Positions 1 through 11,433 of a stretch of DNA of 21,335 nucleotides are shown here, one piece after another. This stretch comes from Elysia marginata (taxonomy: Eukaryota; Mollusca; Gastropoda; Plakobranchidae). Each line of letters begins with the position of its first letter. The first letter of the stretch is position 1. The notes beneath the pieces are model-generated. The model saw nothing but the letters and a program-made list of their open reading frames with translations. It searched no databases and was not told the DNA's origin. The stretch is from NCBI GenBank assembly GCA_019649035.1, contig BMAT01005364.1, positions 238,139-259,473 on the forward strand. Direction: 5' to 3'. The translations under genes were made by a program, and so were the position numbers.

Positions 1-42
<42 letters not shown>

Positions 43-60
43 TTCTCACGCTCTCTCTGT
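1..60. repeat. (CT)n microsatellite at the window edge
   Basis: Pure CT runs from base 1 to about 39, then continues as an impure CT-rich tail (CGCTTTCTCACGCTCTCTCT). It is cut by the window edge, so its full length is unknown. Confidence 0.95.
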
Positions 61-2445
61 GTTAGTCTCTGTCAACCATGATGCCGTATTTATACAGCTC
101 ATTGCGTAGCAATATCATACTTCTAAACATTAGAGCTTAGAATACAAGGCAGAGCGCAACGAATTAATTACGATTTTTTTTTCATCAGACGCCAAGAGTA
201 AGATAAGTATTTGGATGAAAATGATTCCTGTGAAGCCTAATTGTAATTACTGCAGAGAAAGATTTGGATAGAAATCAGCGGAACACCAATCAATGAATTA
301 TTAAATTTGTACAAATCTACTTGCCTCTATTCTGAAACAGTTTGATTTTTATTAATGTATATGTATTTTAAAAAAAAATAAAAATTATTGGGCCAATAGA
401 CTATTACAAACTCGTAGAAAAAAAAATACATTTCCTTTTTAATATTTTCTTACCATTTTTTTCTGCCGCTGCGCTTGTCATAGATGTTATTTCATTGTAA
501 TGATGGTGCATGTTTCTACTCGGTGACTTGCGCCGGGAAATATACAATGCATAACACGATAGTTTTTTTATGTTGCAAATTCTGAATTTGAAAATACATA
601 TTATTGTAACATAATTTTTGAAAAGTGACCATTATAATCACAGGAACTATTTTGTGTATTTTATTGTCCACAAGGACATTATATTTAAGTTCGAAAATCT
701 GTTAAATCCACTTAAACTGACTTAAACTTAAACTTTTTTGTGTAAGCAAAAAAATTAAAACAAAAAAAAAAAGAAAAGAAATGCTGACAGATAAGCGAAA
801 CAGACAATATAATTTTGAACATTGAAACGATGAGACCAATTACTTGCAGTTCGTAATAATTGTTGTGTAAAAAAGATGATGTTTATACATTAGTTTATTG
901 ATGTAAAAAAGCTGATAATGACGACTTGAAAAAGATGTTGTCCTAAAACAACCTTTGAAAGGTCCAGCTTTTATTTGTGACTTCATTAAAATTTTGTTCA
1001 GTGTGGTGCCGCGGACTCAACTTGAGGAACAATTAAGCCATGGTGGTATCTTATATACACACTGTTATGGAGATTGCTTTACATGTACTACATGTATCTA
1101 GGTAAATTTTATAACAAATAGTATGTCAAGCGTAAATTTTAAATAGCACTTTTAGTAAATAAGAAAGCTAATTCATAAAAATAAATGCATACAAATTCGT
1201 TTTATTCTAAGTGAGCTGAAACTTTATAAAGACCTTGGACTATTACATGGCCTTTTTAGCACAATAATTGATATCATTTGTAGAGCATAAATTCTTTTTT
1301 TTTTTTACTTCAATTGTTTACACTAACACATTTTTTATTTAGCTTAAAGTTAAAATTTCAGCTTAAATAAGAATAGAGTAACAAACAAAAACATGAAATG
1401 AACTTATGAATGCACGTGTTAGTAACATGGAGCAATTTAAGGACTTAAAGTGTATTTATACTGTGGACAAACAAGTTAAAGGTGGGCGGGAGGAACTACT
1501 AAACCTGTCTCTCCCCTCCACCCTCCCAAACAGCTTCCCACGTTAATTAGAAAGTAAATATAAAATAAGGTTCATTCCTAAGTCGTAGTTTCCGTGATTT
1601 GTTTTTGTTTTTCGAAGTTCACACTGTAAATTTGCCTTCAAAATATTTTCTTAAACTTACACTTGAAACAAAAACCGCCTTTTTAATCTTTTACTATTAG
1701 TAATAGACAGGTGATAAAGTTAAATTGATCGCATCCAATAATATTTTGAATTTCAGGAAGTAAAATTCTTCAGTTATTTTTCTTTCTGAATTTTAGTTTT
1801 TCAAAAACATTTATCGCTTCATGCCTAGTAGTTATAGGTTATCAAAGTTTAGATTTATTGCTAACCGGGCATTTTTTTAAAGAAAACTTTTAAATCAGCT
1901 CTTTTTCGCTTGTATATATATAAATGTATTTAATATTAAAATGACTGTCTTTGCTAACAATTACCGCAATTTGCAACTGGAACCAAGCAAAAATTAAAAG
2001 TTGAAAAAACAATTCCAATCCCTTTTTGTTTATAGCGAGAAAAATATTTTGTAAGCAAATTTGATTTAAAAAAAAATCAAAGTAAAAAAATGCCGTAAAA
2101 TTTAAATCTTACTACTAAAGATGTTACGAATTCTAAAGGTAAAAATCTCAGTCACTGGTGTGTGACTTCTATACTGACAAGCAGGCTACTAAAATATTCC
2201 TTTAACATTGTTTTATCATTGCAGGTGAATAAAAAAGCCTTAAACATTTTACTTTAATGTCGAACAAATGATTTTTGAAATCATGTGTTTAAAGCTTTGT
2301 TGTTGCGAACATTTGACATTATAAAAGTATTTAGAAGAAATATTTTGCTAAAATATTTTAATTATGATTTTTAAATAAAATTTAACAGGTTTGCAGGAAA
2401 ATTACGATATTAAAAAATCTTTCAAATGTGACATGCAACACTGTC
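61..2445. other. AT-rich 5' flank of FoxD, no gene seen
   Basis: No convincing coding frame is present on either strand; stops are dense and the composition is strongly AT-rich with many A and T homopolymers. A TATA-like run lies at about 1913-1922 (TATATATATA) with no other core-promoter context. An E2F-like GCGCCGGGAAA occurs at about 531-541. The region presumably contains the FoxD promoter, possibly with a 5' exon, but no boundary can be fixed from sequence. Confidence 0.5.
1481..1545 (+). promoter_or_regulatory. GC-box-like patch upstream of FoxD
   Basis: Within 2.4 kb of AT-rich DNA this short patch is GC-richer. It contains GGTGGGCGGGAGG (Sp/KLF-like GC box) at 1481-1493, then a C-rich run around 1511-1527. 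A forkhead-like ACAAACA lies just before it, at about 1468-1474. It sits about 1 kb before the start codon, so it could belong to a promoter or proximal enhancer. This rests on motif resemblance only. Confidence 0.25.
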
Positions 2446-2462
2446 TTTTCTATTGTTCACAG
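2446..2462 (+). other. Candidate 3' splice acceptor just upstream of the FoxD start
   Basis: A pyrimidine-rich run, TTTTCTATTGTTCACAG, ends in AG 21 bases before the ATG at 2483. An in-frame TGA at 2429-2431 closes the frame upstream. If the acceptor is used, the FoxD mRNA has at least one upstream exon, probably non-coding or adding a few residues, and the real promoter lies further left. FoxD genes are often intronless, so this may be chance. No matching donor was identified. Confidence 0.4.
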
Positions 2463-2482
2463 GCGTGTTGATATCGGCGGAA

Positions 2483-5293
2483 ATGCGCTATGACGCCATG
2501 AATCTGTCCCTTGCCTTCCCTCCTAGCGCTGGCCTGTCTCAGGCTCACCCTCATCTTCTTCTTCAACAGCAGCAACAACAACAGCAGCAGCAACTCCAGC
2601 TCGCAGGGTACGCTAACGTTGACACCATGAACGCTGCCAACAAATCTCCACCGGTACATCTTGCCAATCAGCTTCATCTCACTTCTTCTCCCGGAGGCGT
2701 GGTCGGCACACTCCCACAAGCTCCTCCCATTTCTTCTGGACTTCACAATTCTCTTTCTCCGCTCTCATCTACTTCCACAAAATCGTCGTCATCTGCTGAT
2801 TCAGCTACTTTGTCAGGATTCCCAGCTGCATTAAATCCGTTCCACCAGCATGGACTGACCCTAACCCACCCCGCCCTGAGTTCACACCAAAGAGACAGGT
2901 TGAATCTTCTACAGCAGCGTCAACAGCCGGACGACCATCTCTTGTCTGCTGCACATCTCGACTCTGCCACAAGCAAACACGGCCTGTTAGCAGCAAAGAT
3001 GAGCCAGCTTTTTGGTGGAACACACCCAACCTTCCACCATCTGGACAGAGAACGCTACTCTGATTTTGTGCGAAAATTGAGCGGAAACCAAAGTCACCCC
3101 CACAACCCATATCTCTCATCGAGTAATTGTCCACCTGGAGATTCAGACTCTAGATGCAAGCAAGACGGCCACCCTTCATCTCTCTCGCCGAGCTCCGATA
3201 GAGGGAGGGGTGTCTCATCTCCATCATCTCGACCTCTGTCTCCCTCAGTCTCGCCAGGGGCAGATGCGATCGACAAATCACCACGCCCCAAAACGCCAAC
3301 CGCTTGTTCCAGCGAAAGCAAAGATAACGCTGAAGGTTATGCAAAAGACAGAGATAGCACATCTTCTATAAACGCACGCGATAATACAAGGGAATCATTT
3401 GAGATGGAGGTAGGCAGAGTTGATGGGGGCACGCCTCAACATTTTCTTGGTACTGCTTATCCGTCACCATCGTACACAGGTAACGATAACATTGGCAGTA
3501 ATGCCGACGATGATGATGAATTTTTACAAGTAGACTCTCCTGCACCTTCACCTCAACATGCATTGAATAGTGAAGGCGTTGATATAAGCAATGAACTGCA
3601 CGCGACTTCAACTAGCAGTCACAAAGATGACCATGTTCCTCTGGGTCTTTCTAAGCACGAGGGGGATAATCTTAAAGATATTATGTCGCGCTATGACAAG
3701 GAAGACATTGATCACGATATCTTTGAGCCAGACGATGATAAAGATGACGACCACGATGATCATCGGCGACTAACATCACCGATGGCTAATGACAATGAGG
3801 AAGAGGATGAACTAAACAAATCTCTGGATGATGAAAGCCATGGGACCGAGGGAATGAACAATATGAAGAAGAAATCGAGCCTCGTAAAGCCTCCCTACTC
3901 TTATATCGCCCTCATTACCATGTCTATTCTGCAGTCTCCGAGAAAGCGTCTAACACTCTCGGGCATCTGTGAATTTATTATGAACAGATTCCCTTATTTC
4001 CGCGAGAAATTCCCTGCTTGGCAAAACAGCATCCGCCACAATCTCTCCCTGAACGACTGTTTCGTCAAAATTCCACGAGAGCCTGGAAACCCTGGCAAAG
4101 GAAACTACTGGACTCTAGACCCAGCCAGCGAAGACATGTTTGACAACGGAAGTTTTCTGAGGCGCCGGAAAAGATACAAGCGATCAAGTCATCTGGACAT
4201 GATGGGGCAGGCCGGGCCGTTCATGTCGCCTGCAGACTCTTACTTCCATCATCACGGTTTCCTAGGACCGCATGGACCAACACCTGGCGGACCTGCCCCA
4301 TTCCATCCCCACCATGGCCCTCTCGGCTACAACCCGTACATCTCACCTCCCGGGTTAGGTGCTCACCATCCGCTATCCATGATGCAAGGGGATTTTGCCG
4401 GTGTTCGAGGACATCATCCGGCCCACCCGAATCATCCCGCCGCGGGATCACCCCATTTCCACCTACCTCTAGGTCTCCCTCCATTATCCCATCCAGCACC
4501 GCTGACTCCACTGTCACACCATAGAAACATCAACAGCCAGCTACGCCATTTGGAGAAATGTGAAAGCGAGAGAGACTCTTTGGTTTCTTCTGTAAACCAC
4601 ATCTCGGAGAGAAAATCTTATTCACCCCAAACATCTCCCAGGTCATCGCCGTCACCAAAAGCAACCTCAGCTATTGCATCTCCACCGCCATCATCATCAT
4701 CATCGTCATCGCCGCCACCACCACCATCTTCAGTAGCCTTTGTTGCCACACCAAAGTCACTGCAGTCACCAACTTCGTTGTCATCAGTTTCCTCTTCAGC
4801 ACCGAAAAAAGGTTTTACCATCGATAATATAATGGGAATTACATCCTCTACCTCAAACGCGCAGTCGTCGTCCTCTTCTCCTCCGCCACGCACACTTTCC
4901 CCAACTTCCTCATACAAGCTGCAACCAAAGAGCCATATCACTAGTTTATCTCCATCACGCCCGAGTCCTCCATCATCAACACCCGGAGCACAACAACCAC
5001 CTCAACCTTCATCAGCTGCCGTCGCTGCAGCAGCAGCAGCTGCCGCCCTCTTCCCCGCCTACAGAGCTGGGCTGGCCGGACTGAACCTTTCATCTCCATC
5101 ATTATCATCTTCATTGTCGTCTTTCCAGGCCCTCCGCTCTGGCGGTGCCTGGGACATTGCAGGCAGACCTGGAACAGGCACCAGCGCGTACGCGTCACCT
5201 TTTGCAAGCCCGTTGTCTGGCCTCACCCCTCTAGACTTGGAGAAATACAGACAGTACGTCCAAGCGTGTGCGATGACTGGCTGGCCTAGGTAG
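2483..5293 (+). CDS. FoxD: FoxD-class forkhead transcription factor, single open exon, 936 aa
   Basis: This is a nuclear, sequence-specific DNA-binding protein; FoxD factors mostly act as repressors in neural, neural-crest-like and mesodermal patterning. The forkhead domain spans about residues 468-567. It opens with [20 protein letters not shown], has the recognition helix [15 protein letters not shown] from W513, and ends with [17 protein letters not shown], all typical of FoxD. G494 replaces the usual Glu of the LSEICEFI segment. An eh1 motif, FTIDNIMG, lies at 778-785 and would recruit Groucho/TLE. Low-complexity parts are Q28-Q37, Ser/Pro-rich 235-285, acidic stretches near 417-452, His/Pro-rich about 585-685, poly-Ser/Pro near 733-750 and Ala tract 845-855. 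The C-terminus is [23 protein letters not shown] 2483 is the first in-frame ATG after the TGA at 2429; ATG 2498 is an alternative start. A 5' exon is possible, because an acceptor-like AG lies at 2461-2462. At 936 aa it is roughly twice the usual FoxD length. Confidence 0.93.
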   Translation: MRYDAMNLSLAFPPSAGLSQAHPHLLLQQQQQQQQQQLQLAGYANVDTMNAANKSPPVHLANQLHLTSSPGGVVGTLPQAPPISSGLHNSLSPLSSTSTKSSSSADSATLSGFPAALNPFHQHGLTLTHPALSSHQRDRLNLLQQRQQPDDHLLSAAHLDSATSKHGLLAAKMSQLFGGTHPTFHHLDRERYSDFVRKLSGNQSHPHNPYLSSSNCPPGDSDSRCKQDGHPSSLSPSSDRGRGVSSPSSRPLSPSVSPGADAIDKSPRPKTPTACSSESKDNAEGYAKDRDSTSSINARDNTRESFEMEVGRVDGGTPQHFLGTAYPSPSYTGNDNIGSNADDDDEFLQVDSPAPSPQHALNSEGVDISNELHATSTSSHKDDHVPLGLSKHEGDNLKDIMSRYDKEDIDHDIFEPDDDKDDDHDDHRRLTSPMANDNEEEDELNKSLDDESHGTEGMNNMKKKSSLVKPPYSYIALITMSILQSPRKRLTLSGICEFIMNRFPYFREKFPAWQNSIRHNLSLNDCFVKIPREPGNPGKGNYWTLDPASEDMFDNGSFLRRRKRYKRSSHLDMMGQAGPFMSPADSYFHHHGFLGPHGPTPGGPAPFHPHHGPLGYNPYISPPGLGAHHPLSMMQGDFAGVRGHHPAHPNHPAAGSPHFHLPLGLPPLSHPAPLTPLSHHRNINSQLRHLEKCESERDSLVSSVNHISERKSYSPQTSPRSSPSPKATSAIASPPPSSSSSSSPPPPPSSVAFVATPKSLQSPTSLSSVSSSAPKKGFTIDNIMGITSSTSNAQSSSSSPPPRTLSPTSSYKLQPKSHITSLSPSRPSPPSSTPGAQQPPQPSSAAVAAAAAAAALFPAYRAGLAGLNLSSPSLSSSLSSFQALRSGGAWDIAGRPGTGTSAYASPFASPLSGLTPLDLEKYRQYVQACAMTGWPR
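2564..2593 (+). repeat. Mixed CAA/CAG poly-glutamine tract in FoxD
   Basis: Ten consecutive Gln codons encode Q28-Q37, followed by Leu-Gln-Leu-Gln. The codons are interrupted (CAA CAG CAG CAA CAA CAA CAG CAG CAG CAA), which slows slippage compared with pure CAG. The tract lies in the N-terminal, probably disordered extension. Confidence 0.9.
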
Positions 5294-5484
5294 CAGCAGA
5301 CTCGAAAGTCAACATAGATAACAGTGCGTAGATCTCAAGGAGAGAATCTAACTAGATCTAGTCTGATAGTCAAGCAAGCAGACCAACCAGTTCTTAAAAA
5401 CTTGAGGACCATTTAAGACTGTCAATTAGCCAATCTTTTCCCAGTAACTTCTGTAGCCAATGTAGTAATAATCTTGCTGGTCAG

Positions 5485-5777
5485 CAGGAATGCACATTCT
5501 CAGGATTTATCCTGAATTCAGGATTTTTTTTTTCATTTTGAATAAGAAAAATCCTGATCTGGATATACACTACTCATGTGAGAACAAATTTTTGCCAGTA
5601 AATTCCTTATGAAAAAGCAGATTCTTATGAACTGCATTGAGTTTACTTGAACTGTTTATGTGAACTGCATCAGAAAAAAATTTGAAATAATTAATATCCT
5701 AAGCAATGTTTTGTAATTTTACGTATTGCCCACCCTGCCCTCTGGATTTTTTTTTTCACAAGTAGTGCCCATCCCTG
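5485..5777. mobile_element. hAT-like non-autonomous element (MITE), copy 1
   Basis: The left end reads CAGGAATGCAC and the right end, on the opposite strand, reads CAGGGATGGGCACTA; both resemble hAT terminal inverted repeats. The left end is followed by an inverted-repeat block CAGGAT-TT-ATCCTG (5501-5514) and a third half-unit CAGGAT (5518-5523). The same layout recurs in the element at 12775. It has no coding capacity, and no convincing target-site duplication is seen. A second hAT-like end, CAGGGTGGGCAAT on the - strand (5724-5736), lies inside. The exact boundaries are uncertain. Confidence 0.5.
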
Positions 5778-6202
5778 AGTAAAAAGATTTTACGCAGGTT
5801 TACTTGAATACATGTATTATGTAATTTTTAAAGTTTCCTACAAAGACACGAATATTGATCAGTGGTAACAGCTTCCTCAACTTAAGGTCATTTTCCTTTT
5901 TTTCCATAAATATATTTCCCTTCACTTCATGGTAAATTTGCAACACACAGCCACAAGGTTTTGAGGTTTCATATTTTCAGCTTTTTGTCTAATACCAAAT
6001 TGAAAAGCAAAAGTAAAAACAACTTGACTGTTAGCAATCAGCTTGTTTCATCTACCACACTAAAAAGCACAGATTAAGGAATAAGGAACCTCTAATAGAA
6101 CGAAAAAAAATAACAGTCCTAAATTTGACAGCTTATTTATTCCATAAAGATGTAGTCGCATTAAAAATTCCAAGCATCAGAAGGAAAAATGAAGTACGAA
6201 TT

Positions 6203-6208
6203 AATAAA
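6203..6208 (+). terminator. Candidate polyadenylation signal AATAAA
   Basis: This is the first canonical AATAAA on the coding strand after the FoxD stop codon. The hexamer is expected often by chance in such AT-rich DNA, so use is uncertain. Confidence 0.35.
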
Positions 6209-6526
6209 ATAACTGTATTGCATGATATACTTTGTACTTTACAATATTGTATACGCTGTGATATGTGTTAATATTAGATGACTGGATCTGGTGGTTCGTT
6301 TATTATTATTAAGACTAGCTAATATATGTTAACTTTTAGTATATAGATTTACACGGGTTAATATTACACTCTCATAGCCACGGTGAAAGCAGTTTCAATT
6401 GATTACATGACCCTTAAGACGAGGTGCAAATTTTTTAAACATAAAGGTAAATTGCAATATGGTTGGGGGCTATGATCAGTCTGTTTAACGACAATATTCT
6501 TTGCAGGGATCATTCGTTAACGGAAT

Positions 6527-6530
<4 letters not shown>

Positions 6531-6585
<55 letters not shown>
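6531..6585. repeat. (AG)n microsatellite
   Basis: A pure AG dinucleotide array of 55 bases lies in the FoxD downstream flank. Length polymorphism is expected. Confidence 0.97.
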
Positions 6586-6587
<2 letters not shown>

Positions 6588-9189
6588 CAGTATGAGTTGA
6601 ATACTTTCTGATATCAAACACAGATTTGAGTCTTGCTCACGCGAAGTTGTATGTTTTTCAAAGTTATTAGGATCACGGTTGAGGCTACGACAATATTGAT
6701 GGTCAGTGATATGCGTGTGTGATAAGGTACTGGGTTTTTATTTTAATAAACAACATAGAAAATGACAGTATGGTAGTAGAAAAAAGCTAGACGTTCTTTT
6801 TTCCTGTATCATGGTTGTTAAACGACACCACACTGATTTGACACAAATTTCATTTGATTCGACAAAGAAATACAGAAATGAGAGTACCCCAAATCGATCG
6901 GTTGTGATGGATGAAAAAATATTTGTTCATCACCACAACAGACAGGTTTTGAATCATCGTAAAGTTTCTTCTTTAGATTCAACTTATCACACACACGGGG
7001 ATGTAGTTAGGTAGAGATGCAGGGTAACTACCTTTTAAAACTAGCCTTTTACTTTGTTATCACTTACAATATTTGTCCATCATCACAAACAATACAATCT
7101 CGCTTATAAAGAAATTGTCAATAAACCGCTGAGAAAATTCAAATTTCATAAATTAAATGTAATGTTTTAATTTGATTGTTTTACCAAATACTCCGTCGAA
7201 AAACTATACCAAAGATTTCCAAACGTGTATCAATTATTGTAATACTACCACGACCAATACAAACATGTATTTGTACATATCATGTACGCCTACTTAAAAA
7301 GCTCTGTAATATATAACTAAATGTACGTATATTTTTTTTATTGACGTCTCTTAAAAGTCTAGAGTCGTATACTATCACAATCGATGATTTTGTATGCCTC
7401 GTTATTCACCTCTGTTAAAAAAAGGTTTTTGTTACAATGTATACACGTTTTTAAACACACCCAGACCAGTCGTTCTGGCATAATGTAAATCACTCAGCGT
7501 TTGCAAATAGACGTCAGACTATTATATCTCGTGCAGGTTAAATGTTTTTATTTTATATGACAACAAGAAAGTTTCTATAACAAACCACTTTTTTACCACT
7601 GTTAGTTTTTTGAGGCATAGAAATTAGCTCAATTTGGCTATCTCATCACTATAAATTTTAAGGTCTTAAAAGTAGGAAATCGCTGCGACAATTATCTTTT
7701 TTTCACATTAGCTAACAAAAGAGTGCGTGGTTTTAACTGGAATTGTCTTCTTTTTATTTTTTCAAAATCAGAAATTTGCTCTGAAATCTTTTTTGTGTAC
7801 ACGAATGTAAACTTTGTCATGGTAATTTTATCGTTTGCATTTGCAGGATTCCTTATTACAGACTGGTGACACTGTTTCACATTGTTTTATTTGGGCTTTG
7901 TTCACATAACTACACACCAAGGCTATGTATCTTCCAAATGTCTTTTAAACACAAAATCTGCACTTTCGTATCATAATTTCAAATGACGGCATGAAAAAAA
8001 CAGCAGGTCCAATTATCGTTGTTCAGTATGTCACTTGCAAATTATGATTATTTATGTTATTTTTCTAAACATTTTCCATAGAAGTTATTCCTTACACACC
8101 GCAGTGGGATCTCATATTATTTGTAGAAATCAATGTGTGTGCTTACTGGCGTCTTGTTCAAGCGGAATTAATATCTTGTGATACATGCTTTTCTATACTG
8201 GCTGTACATTACTGTATCAGTGTTATTGATAAGTAACGAAGATGCATTTATACATAGTTTTCATCGATATATCTATATGGAACATTAATATTTTGTTTTT
8301 GATCATCAAGATTTGATATAAAGCTCATTCATCTTGTTTTTCACTGCCTTTTCTCGTATATTGGTTTTTGCAAGATTCCGTGTTTTAGTGTTAAGTAAGC
8401 AAGAATGGAATTTATCGACTATAATTTCTAGCAAAAAAAAAAAATTCACCAAAACTATTTTTTCTATTGTCCAACTAGAAGTTTACCTGTATCATCATTG
8501 TATTGTTTTGTTTTTACTCAAATTTGTTGTAGTTGCTTGCTGTTGCTGTAGCTGCTTTTGTTGTTGTTGTTCTCCTTCGTCCTCTGTTTCTTCTTCTTCT
8601 CTTTCTTACCATTCTTCTTTCGGGGTTTCCCTTCTCCTTTCTCTCTTCTTCCTAGTCCTGTCACAATCATTGAGCTAGTTTATAACTATCTGTGGACATG
8701 TTTGTTAGTTTTTTAATTGCCTTTTTTTACCGCAATGATTTTTAATGACTTTCTTTCTTCATGATCTTCATTAAGGTCATGTTTATTTACTTTGGAAACA
8801 TGTTAAAGTAGATTGAAGTGAATTCGTGATTTAATTCCTGTTATGGTGGATGCCGCGTTTGTCTTCATCTTCAAATTTCAGCAATATCAAGCCAAAGAGA
8901 AAGAGTATTGAATTTGCTTCCTTGTTTTGCAATTGAATATAAATGCATTGTTGTAATAATGAAATTATTATAGAAGATATGTGTCATTTTGTCTATAAGT
9001 GTAGAAATAATTTTTTTTTACTTTATCGTATGTACACAAAGTACGAATAAATTAATTAGATAGTTTCTAAAACCCTTTTTTTTGTTACCATTATTAATGT
9101 TGTTTATTGAAACATGTATTTTCTGTTAATCTTGATTTTAAGAACAATCCATTGTGATACCGGTACTTAAAAGTTCTTTTCGGTAGGAG

Positions 9190-9195
<6 letters not shown>
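6586..9195. other. AT-rich non-coding stretch downstream of FoxD
   Basis: No supportable gene is seen. The longest open frame, near 8334-8678, is built from T-rich and TTG/TTC trinucleotide repeats (about 8520-8650) and has no recognisable domain. Several AATAAA hexamers occur, so a long FoxD 3' UTR or a non-coding transcript cannot be excluded. Confidence 0.5.

Positions 9196-9226
<31 letters not shown>
9196..9226. repeat. (AT)n microsatellite
   Basis: About 15 AT repeats in an AT-rich context. Confidence 0.95.
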
Positions 9227-9227
<1 letters not shown>

Positions 9228-10976
9228 CTAAGTTGTAGCAGTAAAAGTGTGGAATATAAGTGAAAAGAAAAAATGTCGGATCTGAGTAGTTAACCTTTAC
9301 AAAGCAATGCTGCAGTCACATGGCGTTCCCAGAACATGCCAAGCACACGAATTTGAAGAAATAAAGTAATGGGAACCGTTCTAAACAAGACACGATTGCG
9401 ACGTAGATAAAAAAAAAAGAAAATACATTTAAATGTATAATTAATTAACACTATGTAAATGACATTAAAGACTTGAAAAGAAAAAGATGTGAAAGTGCAA
9501 TGAAATGTGTAGCATTCTCGTCTATTTGCGATGCCCCCTAATTCAAGAAGATGAGCATTTTCAGGTACTTTTTGAAATATTTACTAAAAGTTTTTTTTAG
9601 TTGTAACATAAAGGCCTTTACTGTTTTTCATTATGTCCGCTTATGAGACAACTGAGAAAAAATGTTAAACATCTGTTTTAAAGGTTGTTACTGTTAGAAC
9701 ACAGCAATGCCCTTTTGGCTTTTATAAGCCCAGTTTTCTCCATTTTTTAAACTTAGGCCACTTGAATTTCTTGTGTTTCAAATGCAATTAACTCAGGACC
9801 CAACCAAGATGTAAAATCATTTTTCACCATCATAGAGAGCTTTTAAAGCCATTTTCAATGATGCATATAACTCTATACCCCCAAATACTGCATGTAGACT
9901 TATTTTGTGGGATCGCTACACAAATAAATTTAAATCTTGAATAATTTGATCGTCGTTAAAAGTTATTAAATATTACTTTTGTCTTGTTAAGAGGATGAAG
10001 TTGAAAATATTGTATTTTACATTTCAAGAAGCAAAGAAAAAGAACAGAAAAAAATTGCGGTATTATAAACCATATATCTGGTACCTATAGGCCTACATGC
10101 CATGTAATATTATATCTCCAAGACAAATATCATCAGTAATATCAATATAGATGAATTATTGTTTATGACACTGTTAAATGGTTAATATCAAAATCTAAAG
10201 AGGAAATTCAAATAATGTGTTGCAAAGCAAGAAAAAACAACAACTCGACAACGAAACAGATTTTTTGCTATTGAAAGATAAAACTACGAAGTTTATTGTC
10301 TCTCATTACTTCACTACGGACAAAAAGTTAGGAGAGCATCAGGGAAAACAGGGAGAGAAAACAAGTAAAGAATTAAAGCGTTCTTCTAAAAAATAATGTG
10401 GGCATTTTTCATATACGTACTAAATTTAATACTAGCATGTTGCGCTCGAAACAAATTTGAAAGTGCTACCTGTTCTGTGTACCGGTAACACAAACAAATA
10501 TAAAGAGGAGTTCATCAGGATTGAAAATTTCTTGTAATTATGATTATGTACATTTTATTTCATTTTATTGCAAGAGGGTGGCTGATAAAACTATTTAACA
10601 ACTTTATAAACCTAGTGGCTGAAACGCGTAAAACAATGTTAATAAAAATAATGCAACCTACAGATCGAAGAGCTGAGGCTTGAGTACTTCTCGTGTCGCA
10701 TCTTTAAGAAGATCTGGCAGGCTACTTGCACTGAACCATTATTTCTTGAAGTGGTCGTATCCTGTCGCCACAACGCAGAGCTTACGGACGTCTCCTTAGT
10801 TATAGTTATAAGCATAATTGAAGCTTAGCGGACGAATAAAATTTCGCTCTGAATAAGGAGACATCAAAAACACAAGGCTGTAAAAAGATGGTAAAATCGT
10901 ACTCTGAGAAACTATTACATATGTACGAAAATGCTCTTTGACTAAATTTATAGTCATGATTCTACGTTACTTATAA
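9227..10976. other. AT-rich stretch between FoxD flank and tRNA cluster, nothing recognised
   Basis: Stops are frequent in all frames and no protein, RNA gene or clear repeat is recognised. Composition is AT-rich with scattered A homopolymers, and slightly more mixed near 10660-10800. Confidence 0.5.
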
Positions 10977-11058
10977 GCTGTGATGGCCGAGTGGTTAAGG
11001 CGTTGGACTTGAAATCCAATGGGATCTTCCCGCGCAGGTTCGAACCCTGCTCGCAGCG
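10977..11058 (+). tRNA. tRNA-Ser(UGA), copy 1
   Basis: A complete 82-base type II (long variable arm) serine tRNA that reads UCA codons. The acceptor stem GCTGTGA pairs with TCGCAGC, including one G-U pair, followed by discriminator G. The anticodon stem TTGGA/TCCAA (11003-11007/11015-11019) encloses loop CTTGAAA, with anticodon TGA at 11010-11012. The variable arm pairs GGGA with TCCC, and the T stem is GCAGG/CCTGC. Internal Pol III promoters are present: A box TGGCCGAGTGG (10984-10994) and B box GGTTCGAACCC (11037-11047). No intron is present, and CCA is not encoded, as usual in eukaryotes. A T5 terminator lies at 11067-11071. It is identical to copy 2. Confidence 0.97.
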
Positions 11059-11066
11059 TTAATATG

Positions 11067-11071
11067 TTTTT
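11067..11071 (+). terminator. Pol III terminator of tRNA-Ser copy 1
   Basis: A TTTTT run starts 8 bases after the mature 3' end, the usual position for an RNA polymerase III stop. Confidence 0.75.
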
Positions 11072-11380
11072 GTATTATTTTATTAAGGAAATAGCTGCCG
11101 TACTGCTAGAAAAGACCCATGAACTTATTGTATGCCTGTTGCTTTACAAATAATGTACCTCCAAAACCCCTTTGAATCTGGAAACAAGTATTGTATATAA
11201 GTTTTTATAAGTGCCAAAGGATTTTAGACCTTTCTCGTAGTCGTAGCCATCCTCTTAAAAAAGATCGTTGAATGAAGACAACAGTTGCGTGCATTTATCT
11301 TTGTTTCTAACGCAAAACGTTACAAATACCACGAACCAGTCTGAGCTAAAACATGCCGTCTGCATCATACTAGACACAAG

Positions 11381-11393
11381 AGAGGGAGGCAGG

Positions 11394-11433
<40 letters not shown>

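Larger units (their letters stand above)
5294..6208 (+). other. Probable FoxD 3' UTR and downstream flank
   Basis: After the TAG at 5291 the sequence becomes AT-rich with no coding frame. The first sense-strand AATAAA is at 6203-6208, about 910 bases after the stop, so a 3' UTR of roughly 0.9 kb is plausible. Further AATAAA hexamers at 6745-6750 and beyond could give longer forms. A hAT-like repeat (5485-5777) would lie inside this UTR. Confidence 0.45.

Noticed and set aside
1913..1922. TATA box for FoxD
   Set aside because: TATATATATA in AT-rich DNA without an initiator or transcript evidence, about 570 bases before the ATG; it is too common by chance.
2453..2482. FoxD start at 2453
   Set aside because: The codon at 2453 is TTG, not ATG, and it overlaps a splice-acceptor-like sequence. 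The first in-frame ATG is 2483.
3591..3773. Small open frames inside FoxD on both strands (e.g. 3591-3773 +, 4221-4517 -)
   Set aside because: They are out-of-frame shadows of the FoxD coding sequence, with low-complexity products and no domain.
8334..8678. 114-codon open frame on +
   Set aside because: It is made largely of T-rich and TTG/TTC repeats, the peptide is Cys/Ser/Phe-rich without any domain, and the first codon is only one option in AT-rich DNA. Signal-peptide-like hydrophobicity is a by-product of T-richness.
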